NCBI GenBank assembly: GCA_002803225.1 | Contig: NXFV01001224.1 | Location: 1-35,072 of the forward strand | DNA length: 35,072 bases | Source of the DNA: Gamarada debralockiae | Taxonomy: Eukaryota > Ascomycota > Leotiomycetes > Helotiales > Hyphodiscaceae | Reading direction: 5' to 3' | In this document: piece after piece, positions 10,537-19,988 of the stretch | Layout: every line of letters starts with the position of its first letter | How positions within the stretch are numbered: the first letter of the stretch is position 1 | Made by a program: the position numbers and the translations under genes | Notes under the pieces: generated by a model | What the model was told of the DNA's origin: nothing | What the model saw: the letters and a program-made list of their open reading frames with translations, nothing else | Databases searched by the model: none

Positions 10537-11253
10537 GATATGCCGTCAGCCTTGCTCATCAGCCTCGCGATGGTGTAACGTGGGATAGAGGACGATAATA
10601 AGGCTTTCGTCTCAGCGCAGTCTGCCTTTGCTCCTAGATCTTCTGTGTCGTCTCGTAGATGGAATCATGATGATTCCAGGAGAGTGCGAAAGCATGATGC
10701 ATTGATTTTTCGCTGGCGTTGAAGTTGCCAAGGCCAAGATCTTGGAGATGTCTTGGTGAGAGTTGTCGCGTCTCGTCGGTTGCTGAACGAGGTTCGGTGC
10801 TGGCGATCTTTGGGTGCGGCATTGGCATGTGTAATCAAGCCAAGCCAACTCCAACTTCAACACTGTCATCCAAGAGTCACTAAGAATTTTCATATAGAGG
10901 CCTCTTAAGAAGGCTACTACTGTAGCACGCTAGTGGCCGACTATTAAGAACCGGCTAGGTCGCGAAATGGTACCCCGCAACATCAGGATCCAGGACACGA
11001 CACGTGATAATAGGGAAGCCTGACCCGTTACCCTGGTAAGGTTTATTTACAGGCATATTTCTCGTTACTGTACATTGCCCCTGGAATCCTGGGTTCCTGG
11101 CACGTTTCAATAGTCTCTGGGAGCTTTTCGGGATTATTTGAAGCCGGAAGCCTGTACTTCTTGTTTCTCTAACTATTCTTAATCCAATACTTTGTTTGAT
11201 CACGCGCCTTCAGACATCTAAACAACAGTTGTTACGTGCAAGAAATCGAAATC
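10537..11253. other. Divergent intergenic region between two surface-protein genes
   Basis: The 717 bp between opposing start codons contain no supported gene. Short minus-strand frames at 10612-10893 have no family resemblance. The region must contain both promoters; no clear TATA box was seen. Confidence 0.5.
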
Positions 11254-12139
11254 ATGAAGTTCTTCGGATCTATCATCGCTCCCAGTTTGGTCTCTGCTGC
11301 TGCTGCACAGAGTCCCTGTCTTACTGTCGCGGCCGCAGTTCCCAGCTGTGCTGTGAGTATTATTCATTTTCCTTTGGCCTAATTAAGCCGACTCTCTTAA
11401 GCAAACGTGTATCCTGTCCGCCGGCTCCGTAGTTGGTTGTGGTTCAACTGACTTCGCCTGCCAATGTACCCCGGCTTCAAGCTCCGCAATTGTGGCCTCT
11501 GCTCAAGCCTGCATAATCTCAGCTTGTGGTATCGCCACAGCGCTGGCCGCCCAGACTAGTGCTGAGGCCGTCTGCTCTTGCGCAGCGACCGCAGCCTCCG
11601 GTTCCGGAAGTATCTCGACAACTGCCTCTACAAGCTCTGCTGCCTTGACTTCGACCTCAACAACTGCCCCTTCCCCAGGCTATACCGCCTCGACTTCGGC
11701 CTCGACTTCGGCCTCGACTTCGACCCCGATTTCGCCTTCCATATCGTCACCCACATCATCTCCCACCGGGCAAAGCACAAATAATGGTCTGTCAACAGGG
11801 GCGAAGGCTGGAATAGGAATCGGGGCAGCGATTGGAGCGCTTATAGTCTTGGGATTGATAGGTTGGATGGCATTGAGAAAGCCGAAGAGGAGAGGTAGCG
11901 GAAATGCTACTCAATTGGGAGGAAGCGAAGTGTATCCTGTTGGGGAGCTGGATGCTGGGACGCAAATAGGGGCCGAAAACCAGGCCATTTACGAGGCAGA
12001 TGGGCAGTATAATGCTGGAAGGTACCAAGACGCGCCTGTGGAGATGGAAGCATATGAGAGGTCACCAGTGAGAATGAGAAATCGAGCTTTCTTCATTACT
12101 GCAACACGACCCATTCCTGGTAATCAAAGGCCAGTATAA
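11254..12139 (+). CDS. CFEM-domain single-pass membrane protein
   Basis: Exons are 11254-11352 and 11402-12139, 278 aa. The 49-bp intron has GTGAGT, a CCTAAT branch and an AAG acceptor, between complete codons. Residues 1-18 form the signal peptide (MKFFGSIIAPSLVSAAAA). A CFEM domain follows: PSC, QTC, VGC, DFACQC, QAC, SAC and AVC give the eight-Cys pattern, with the conserved Asp before the fourth Cys that binds haem iron in characterised members. Two extra Cys flank the domain (SPC at 22 and a final SC). A Ser/Thr-rich stalk contains three 12-bp direct repeats (11687-11722, encoding ASTS). Then comes a transmembrane helix (AGIGIGAAIGALIVLGLIGW) with a KPKRR stop-transfer and a ~90-residue cytoplasmic tail. 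It is therefore not GPI-anchored. Likely roles are surface sensing, haem/iron uptake or host contact. Confidence 0.9.
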
Positions 12140-13379
12140 TGCCGTCTGGAATAGACAGAAGCGCCTTGCATTTGTGCGGTGCAGCTCCTTGTTTTCCTCC
12201 AGTGTCGAGTTCCAAGATGTTGACACGATGCCGAGAAAAGCGTCCATACGGAGCGAGAATACGAACCGTGTTTGGGACGGAGTGTAAGCGTCGTCTACGA
12301 AGTTAAGATGGCAAGACGCGATGAGATGAAAGCGCTCCATAATGAGGCTTTTTAGCAGAAGTTTCAGAGCGTGATCGTTCCAAGGTCTTGTCACTTAGCT
12401 TAGAAGCGACGGAGTCCGGTCGAGTTGAATTGACATCCAATCCCAAGACTATCTCTAGACCTGACTCAGTAGATATAATAAGAGTAGTACTACTAGCCGG
12501 AGAAGAGTTCTTGGTATTCTTAGGTATAACTTGACTAGTAGCTTTTCTAGCCATTAAACTCTTCTTAGCTTAAGTGACTAAGGGAGATGTATTTCTTAAG
12601 TTAGGCTTAATATTAGGAGTGGCTTTGCTCAAATCGCCCACAAGAAATCGCCCATTAGCGGCAGCGCATGAGTCACGCGACTAGCTTGACATGTGGGAGC
12701 CTAGTGCACTAGCGCTCCTGGAGTTATTAGACTTCGTGTACTTGCATCCTTCTCTCCTTAGCTTAGTATCTTCATAAATACAGCACCTTCTACGTAGAGT
12801 CTTCAATGCGTGAGATTCCATTACGTAGAGCTGTCACAGAAAAGGGGGCAAATTTTATTCTTAAAGTCTTAAATTTATTATATGAGTATTAATCTTAAGG
12901 CTGAGTCTCTCTCTAACCTTAGCTCAAGGCCAGAGAGACTCCTTTAGTAAGATACTACTTACTAATCTCTTCTCTTATACAATCAAAGTTCTTGCATTTG
13001 TGACCACGAGGCATTGTATTGTATGATAAAAAGAAATTGATTAAGTTGTGCAGATATTATTTTCTAGTTTTCGGGTCAGCTGATTTTTATTTTGGTTTTC
13101 AATTGTGTATCTCTCGCCCACCGTAGTGGGGGGGCTGTGTAGCGTGCTGTGCCGCCAACTATAGCATGCCCCAGCTAGGCTGCGAAGTATTGAAATAAAT
13201 GGATATGGACAGTTCCATCCAAGCGCGTCGCGCTTTCTTATTCATTTTGCCATTCGGGTGGTTAGAGTAAAGAGGAAAATTCTTCTCGGTTTTCTCGCGA
13301 GCAACTAATTCTCCCCAACAGCAAAACAACAAAACTTCCGCCTCCAACATCGCAATACTCCCTCAACACGTCTCTCAAG
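12140..13379. other. Intergenic, CTTAG/CTAAG-rich, possible old transposon remnant
   Basis: No gene is supported. From about 12380 to 12990 the sequence is unusually rich in CTTAG, TTAGCTTA and CTTAAG words. It includes a hairpin near 12904-12941 (GAGTCTCTCT against AGAGAGACTC). A minus-strand frame at 12303-12554 (MARKATSQV start) has Leu/Ser codon use unlike its neighbours and could be a piece of a transposon protein. This is a composition argument only. The last ~200 bp lead into the next gene. Confidence 0.35.
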
Positions 13380-13428
13380 GTAGGTAACCCCCTCTATTGC
13401 TGGCTATCACGAGCTCACCTCATTCAAG

Positions 13429-13980
13429 ATGGTCCAACGCGCTTCCGAAGCCCAATCCAAGGCATGGTCTGCCCTTCCTTCTCGCAACGAAATGGCCTTC
13501 CGCCGCATCTCCTCCGTCTTCCTCATGGGCGCGCTGCTCACGATCATAACTCCTTTCCACCCCTTCTCATGGTTGATGCCTCTCGCCGGTCCCGATCTCC
13601 TTGACGCCTTCCTCGCTCCAGTCCTCATCATCGGCGCGCTGTTCTTCCAGTGGCGCATCGCCGGTGTTGTCGCCCCCTTCACGATCGAAATCCTAGACAA
13701 CGTCTTCATCTACAAGCATGAGAACTACTGGCCCCTTGCGTTCTGCGAGGTCATTTTGGCTGTTGCGGTTGGATATGGCCAAAATGAGATCTGCAGACGA
13801 TTTGCTGCTGTTGGCTCAGTCGCTGTACTTTGGGCCATTGGCTGGTTCTGCACACCGTTAAGATATAAGCTGGAGGCTTGGGAACACTTAAAATGGATTT
13901 GGACATGGATGGCGTTTGACCAGGCAAGACGGGTCATGTATGGTGGATATGGGAATCGTGGAGGCGCAAGACGTTGGTAA
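13429..13980 (+). CDS. Small multi-pass membrane protein of unknown function
   Basis: A single coding exon of 183 aa, starting at ATG 13429 (MVQRASEAQSK). A probable 49-bp intron lies in the 5' leader (13380-13428, GTAGGT...TCAAG) and ends directly at the ATG. Four hydrophobic segments are visible: about residues 27-46 (SSVFLMGALLTIITPF), 57-75, 104-120 (FCEVILAVAVGYG) and 127-145 (VGSVAVLWAIGWFC). The C-terminus is short, basic and Gly/Arg-rich (GNRGGARRW). I do not recognise the family. It is a bona fide gene by codon use, consistent hydrophobic layout and the clean leader intron. Confidence 0.75.
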   Translation: MVQRASEAQSKAWSALPSRNEMAFRRISSVFLMGALLTIITPFHPFSWLMPLAGPDLLDAFLAPVLIIGALFFQWRIAGVVAPFTIEILDNVFIYKHENYWPLAFCEVILAVAVGYGQNEICRRFAAVGSVAVLWAIGWFCTPLRYKLEAWEHLKWIWTWMAFDQARRVMYGGYGNRGGARRW

Positions 13981-14514
13981 ATATGTGGTGGCACTATGTT
14001 GGAGGGAACGAATAGCTGAGGGATGTTACATGGGTGTCTGATGGTCTTGAAAGGGAGGAGCACTTGTTTGATGCCGTAATGATAAGCCACAGGTCGATCT
14101 GGGTAAAAGCTGCTTCTGTAGCAGTCACGGTCAATAGAAGCAGAGAAGTTTATATGCAGCACTAGTCAGCAGCCCAAGCGTATGTTGGAACCCCATGTAG
14201 GTCTCCTTTCCGTTGTAATTCTCATACTTCTCTTTTCTTCCCCCAATTTCAGTCTAGCAGCAACTAAAAGCGTACCTGTAAAGTTACCGGGAACTGCCAT
14301 CAACAGGTGGAAGTATATTGATTTGAAGGTGTTGCTTAGCCGTATTGTCGGATGGGGAGAAAAGTCTGTAGAATAGAGGAGGAGAATAAATACAGGGGGG
14401 AATAAGGTGAAGCCCAAAAGAGGGTTCATCTGACACGTATTGAGGCTTACCGCTTGCTCACTTCTTGACCTTCAGCTTTCCTTTGTAGAAACCTCACTCT
14501 CACAACACATCAAA
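13981..14514. other. Intergenic; no gene
   Basis: This holds the 3' flank of the membrane-protein gene and the upstream region of the HET remnant. A 64-codon frame at 14182 has a hydrophobic start but no support. Nothing else was seen. Confidence 0.5.
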
Positions 14515-14860
14515 ATGATGAGAAATATATATAATAGGCTTCCGGCGGGAACACGCACCATACGATTAGTGGAACTACTGCCTGGCAGGCGCTCAGATGT
14601 CGTGGAATGTACTCTCCATGAGGGGCCTCTTATGACCGATCGACCGTACAAAGCTCTATCCTATGCGTGGGAGAATCACACAGGCACCCCAAAGGTCTTC
14701 ATCTTATGCAATAAGAAGAAACTGGAGGTGGCATGGAATCTCTTCTATGCTCTCCGCCGGCTACGGGACATCAGCTCTCCTGTCACCCTGTGGGTGGATG
14801 CTTTATGCATCTATCTTGATCGACCCTAAGAGAGATGCCGCGGAATGTTGAGGTTTTGAC
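14515..14860 (+). pseudogene. HET-domain remnant, N-terminal half only
   Basis: From the double ATG at 14515 the frame encodes the opening of a HET (heterokaryon incompatibility) protein: TRTIRLVELLPG, then YKALSYAWEN, a strand-turn-strand (KVFILCNKKKLEV), the helix NLFYALRRLR, and TLWVDALCI. Intact HET domains continue CINQxDxxER...QV. Here the continuation is scrambled (CIYLDRP then TAA at 14827), although out-of-frame bases downstream still echo an ERxxE stretch. The second half of HET and the variable C-terminal region are absent before the NLR gene starts 0.5 kb later. A real short HET-like protein cannot be excluded, but losing half the fold makes a pseudogene more likely. Confidence 0.8.
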
Positions 14861-15394
14861 CTCGATTTTGTGAGGGTGTTCGTTTGAGGGTTCCTACACA
14901 TCACGCCTTCAGCTCGCTGGAAGCTGGTCACTGTCAACCAATAAGACGACCTTATAGCGAACCCCTGCCAACACAGTACAGTAGCGATAGCATTTGCAGG
15001 CGTGAAAGGTGGTTGTTAATTGGTTAATCACGTCGCTCCCTCCTACTCGTATCGCCCAATGCATGCCTGCCTTAGAGTACTCCTCCGTATGCAGGTCGTG
15101 GCAGCAGGGTTAATCGTCAGGCGCTGGGGTGCGGCTGGACACCTAAAACTGATTAGCCTGCATCTAGGGTTCGTGTCAATAGGATCGATCCACGTCATTT
15201 AAATTGCTGAACCTTCGGCGACCCAGCCTCCTCGACCCCAACTTACGTTACTTGAATCATTCCTCTTTGGGATCCAATATTTCTCATCTACCGGCGCGAT
15301 TCCTGGTAGTGAAAGTAACAGTTATGGGATTGCAGTCCTTTTCCATACTTCTCGTCATCCACTTTTGAGCCCAGTCATCCAACAGCAACATCCA
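14861..15394. other. Upstream region of the NLR gene; no gene
   Basis: There is no family-like frame on either strand. A frame at 15020-15202 is Cys/Leu/Arg-rich without support. The region should contain the NLR promoter; no clear TATA box was seen. Confidence 0.45.
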
Positions 15395-18300
15395 ATGGAT
15401 AAAGTCAATGTCCGAGACGAAGGGTTTACAGTGCTCTCTGGTGGTGTGGAGCCTGTTGCCGAGTCAGTCATTCCACCTTGACCGTGTATCAAGATAGTTG
15501 ACCAGCATTTTACAGCCTTGTATTCGTCCATGGCATTCAGGGCCACCCAGAGAATACATGGACGTATAGTGAGAATGAAATAGAACCCATTAGACCTGGG
15601 CGCGGGTTGGCGAAGCTGTTCTCTCGAAAGAAGCAGTCCGAGAAGGTGGGCAGTAACGAAACGTCGCATCTTTTCTGGCCGAAGGACCTTCTCGCCGAAG
15701 ATTTCCCAAATGTTCGAGTGCTGACGTACGGATACGATTCCCAAGTGTCAAAGTTCTTCAAGGGCCCCGCCAATCAGAGTGGTATCCTTGCTCATGGCGA
15801 ATCTCTTATGCGTGCGCTAGAGGTTCAAAGACGAGGATGCCGTCAACGGCCCATCATCTTTCTCGTACATAGTCTAGGTGGGATTATACTGAAGCAGGTT
15901 AGTTTCAAGAGCATAATTCAGCTGGAGAAGCGTTGATATGTCTGAGAAATACAGGCCCTCTTTCGCTCTAGGAACGCAATGGAAGAGGATCAGGATTTGC
16001 GCGATATATATCAGTCAACATATGCCATCATCTTCTTCGGTACACCACATCGCGGGAGCTCGTATGCGCAAATGGGGGTATTAGCAAGGGATATCGCCGT
16101 TGCAGCTGGATTTGATGCAAGAGATACTCTCGTACGGTCACTCAAGCCTGACGCGGAAATGTTATCATTGCTCAGACAGGAGTTTGCACGAATGCTATAT
16201 GATCGAGCCTTCAAGATATATTCATTTCAGGAAGGCCAGGGGTTCAAAGGCACTTATTCCTTGTCCCGAAAGGTATGCCATTTTCTTACTTCGCCACCCC
16301 GCCGGGGGGCAAACTAAATCCTGTATCTTGCGCTAACTACATCGAGATTGTTGACGATGACTCCTCCCGACTGGACGATGCTAGGGAGGGAAGGGACTTC
16401 ATTAACGCCAACCACATAATGATGTGCAGGTACCGTGACAAAAATGACGAGGGCTATAACAAAGTGAAGGGTGTGGTGTCTAAGTATATGGATGAGATTC
16501 AGACCCAAGTTGCTAAAGAGCTAGACCGTACGCAATGAAATGTCTTTTGATTTCCAAGAGACAAGAGATCTAAAACGTGCCAGGATACGAAAAGGAACAG
16601 AAATTGCTCGTAGAAAGTTCGTAAAACTCGTCCATACCCTCCAAACCTTTATTATTTGCTTATTCATATTTAGAAGCCGCCAAAGAGCAAGCGAGTACGT
16701 AATAAAGTCTTCCTTTCCGACAAGACGCAAGGTGCTTAAATGTGTTAGGGCTTGACCTGGAACGGAAGTTGCTTGTGAAGGGTTCGTGAGACTCATCAGT
16801 GACTTCGATGCTATGAGTGCTAATTAGTTATTAGACATATGCTGGAGCCTCAGGACCGCTCATATGAATGAGAGGGTTGGTGAAGTCACGACTGCATATA
16901 CTCATACTTTTGACTGGGTATTCACAAACCCCAAAACTGGCTTTCTGGACTGGCTCCACAGTAACAAAAGTCTCTTTTGGATCACAGGGAAACCAGGCTC
17001 CGGAAAGTCAACACTTATGAAATATTTGCTTAATGATTCTCGCACTCGAGAGGCCCTTTCTAAGCAAGGCCGGCCGATCCTTTCAACACCCGCATTTTTC
17101 TTCCACGCTAGAGGCGTTGAGACTGAAAAGTCATTTGATGGCCTCTTGCGATCAATCATCTTTCAGTTACTATCAGATATTCCTAGGCTAGTAGATTCTG
17201 TTGCTGATATTTACCGGTCGTGTTTAGATGAAAACTCAATCTGCCCCTGGACCATCCCTCAACTGGAGAAGGCGTTAGATAATATTCGTCAACAGCAGAT
17301 TGAAGGTTGTATCTGTATTTTCATCGACGCTCTAGACGAGTATTCCGGTCGTAGTGAGGATATTGCTCGCTTTGTAAAACGACTAGCCGCTCCAATAGAC
17401 ACGCTTGATAATCAGAAACTGATTATCCGGGTCTGCGCCTCTAGCCGACCCTGGACTGCCTTCACTTCATTACTGAATGAAACCCCAAGTTTCACCATCC
17501 AGGATTGGACAAAAGAAGACATCAGGAAATTTGCCACCGATAGACTCGAAGGATGCAACCGAGACAACACTAGCCTCATTGTGGACAATATCACTGATAG
17601 AGCAGAGGGTGTTTTCCTATGGGTTGCGCTCGTTCTGGACGAGCTCTGGCAACCACTCTGTGACGGAAAATCGATGGAAGATGTGCGTTCTTTACTTTCC
17701 GGCCTCCCAACTGACCTGCCAGAGTTTTATAAGCGAATGATGGAGAACATTCCCAAGGAAGACCGACCTATTCTGATGGGTATGCTCGAACTCGTATTGT
17801 GCTTGGAGTACGAACCGACTGGCGACATAAACTTCGCTGCATTTTGTCTTGCAATAGAATTATTGCAAAGAAGTCCTTTAGCAACAAAAGAGGTCAGTTT
17901 AAAGGCCGCCGATGATAACAGAAGACAGCGCGAAGTGGAAAGGCGAATAAGAGCTTGTTCTGGTGGCCTCCTCGAGGTAGCTCAATCTCACGATGGATCT
18001 CGTGTGCAGTTTGTACATCAAACCGTAAAGTCATTCATAGGAGATGCACAAAACAGTTCTATGTTAAACGGGAAATCGACGCGGGATATGGCAGTTGCTG
18101 GTATAGAACGGATGATGAGACTTATGATTCTACTCATTGCTCAGATGGATTCTACGTAAGGGATCTGATTCCCCTCATTTGCCAGTCTATTCTAACACAT
18201 AGTAAAACATAGGCGAGGATGGAAAGGCACCCAAGACGCGGAATGGGGTGGGTTTGTCCAACCAACTTGCCCAAAGGATTTTCCACATTTCCATTCCGTC

Positions 18301-19710
18301 GTTATCTGCAAGTTCATAGAGTGGGCTCTGAGACTTGAATGCGTGTTTGAAACAGCAAGTCCTACGATAATGCATGACTTTCACACGGCCATTCGCACCC
18401 AATGCGGAGACAACTGGCTTGATACATGGTGGAGCGCTGTTGCCCATCGAGAATCAACACTGACATGCGAAAATGAGATTGTTCGTGGCTCTTCGAAGCC
18501 ATCATCGTTTTTGGAATTCGCGACGCAGGTCGAATTGTTTACGTTTAGTGAAATTGAAATCAGCCGCGAAATATCAAGGAACCCAGAAGTGCCTCGAAGC
18601 CCGAAGTTGTTGTTCTACACACTCGTTGGAAACGCGCGTTCGAAGTGGAAAGAACAGCCAATCGTATATCACAGTCCAAAACAATGGCAAAATTTTGCAC
18701 GGTTCTTGCTCAGGAGCGGCTTTGATCCCAATATTGCGCTAGAAGTCGACGTGGGTCCCGACTGTGGGCATCTTATGAACAATTTCTACAGAGACGACAA
18801 CGAGAGTGACGAGGAGAGCGACAAGGAGAGCGACAAGGAGAGCGACAAGGAGAGCGACAAGGAGAGCGACAAGGAGGGCGACAAGGAGGGCGACAAGGAG
18901 GGCGACAAGGAGAGCGACAAGGAAGACACAAATGAGGATGGGGATGGGGATGAGGATGAGGATGAAGAAGACAACAACAAGGGCGAGCGCATCATTATCT
19001 CCGAAGATCAGGACCCGGACGCACCGGAAAATCGACTCCCGGTTACAGCAATGCACCTAGCGCTGGCGATAGCATGTAGCTCCAGGATACAGACGTCAGA
19101 TCTGGTAATTTCGCATCTAGAAATGCTGGCTATTCTCGTGGAAGGAGGTGGTAATGCCAACGTGTTGAACTACCGAAACTATTGGAGTCATCAGGAAGGC
19201 GATGCCACTAAACGATCTGCAATTCATTACTTGCTCTCATCCTTTTACGATGGTGCTAAGCCCTTCTCCCATCCGGAATATGAAGTGAATCGTACACTTT
19301 CTTGTTGCATTACTGCCTTTTTGAATCACGGGGCAGACCCCAACGTGGTCGACAGCAACGGAGTTAGCATTCTGGAACTTGGCTTGCCAATATGTCCATA
19401 CGCCCTGGCTGAACTCATGCTTGAAAAGGGGGCCCAGGTTACACCCAAACTACTTTCGGAATCGGGGGCACCTCTTGGCCATGTGGATCCACATGGGATC
19501 CTGAATGAATCACGTTGGAGAAGGCCAGAGTGCTACACGCCGGCGGCGCGGGTCATTGCCCGCAAGCACAACACTCACTGGGCAGATTTGGAGGAAGAGA
19601 AACAAGACTCAGAGCAGGAGCAAGTGTTATGGCAAGACACGGGGAATATATTAAGCACTGTTGGAGGATACCTTGCAAATCTGGCGGGATCTGTGAAGCG
19701 TCGGCTGTGA
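15395..19710 (+). CDS. NLR-type protein: alpha/beta-hydrolase, NACHT, acidic/basic repeat, ankyrin-like tail
   Basis: The proposed exons are 15395-15462, 15516-15897, 15955-16272, 16347-16527, 16835-18155 and 18213-19710, giving 1255 aa in frame. The N-terminus is a serine-esterase-like (SesB/PGAP1-type) domain: VFVHGIQGHPENTWT from residue 25, nucleophile elbow LVHSLGG with Ser142, FFGTPHRGS after it, and the conserved NANHxxMC His at 279. A linker CxSL...HMNERV leads to the NACHT domain: Walker A GKPGSGKST (368-376), Walker B CIFIDALDEY with Asp481, sensor-like ASSRPW. After a winged-helix region (VQFVHQTVKSF) comes a 40-residue (ESDK)n repeat (954-993). The ankyrin-like tail contains TAMHLALAIA and LNHGADPNVVDSNG. 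Fungal NLRs of this layout act in non-self recognition and cell death. The 307-bp fourth intron is atypically long and uncertain. Confidence 0.85.
18802..18921 (+). repeat. Coding 12-bp minisatellite, 10 units
   Basis: Ten head-to-tail copies of GAGAGCGACAAG (variants GAGAGTGACGAG and GAGGGCGACAAG) encode ESDE, ESDK x5, EGDK x3, ESDK in frame inside the NLR gene. A further acidic stretch (DEDEDEEDNN) follows. The G variant sits in three adjacent units, which suggests local unit duplication. Confidence 0.97.
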
Positions 19711-19988
19711 GGTAATGGGGAGTCAGGTGAAGAGACTCTATTTAGAGAGACCGATGCACCCTACGTAGTCTACGACTGCACATTTTTGTCTTTTCTCTAC
19801 AGACATTCCCCGGCTCGCCACCATCATCTGAGTACAGACTCGTTCTTTGCAAGAGGCTCGTTACGCCTAGTGAAAATCCGACCTTCATGTAGCAGCATTG
19901 ATCGGAACGCTGGTGCCCTTTATATAAGACTCTTTGTCAAAGCTGCCTCCGAGGCAGAGACAATTACGCTTACTAACGAATATGTAAG

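Noticed and set aside
10612..10893. Minus-strand frame in the divergent promoter region
   Set aside because: No family-like pattern, no splice logic, and a second overlapping frame is equally open.
18739..19060. Long Leu/Val-, Ser- and Arg/Ala-rich frames over the minisatellite on both strands
   Set aside because: They are artefacts of the 12-bp repeat, which keeps every frame open. Only the ESDK frame continues into conserved NLR sequence on both sides.
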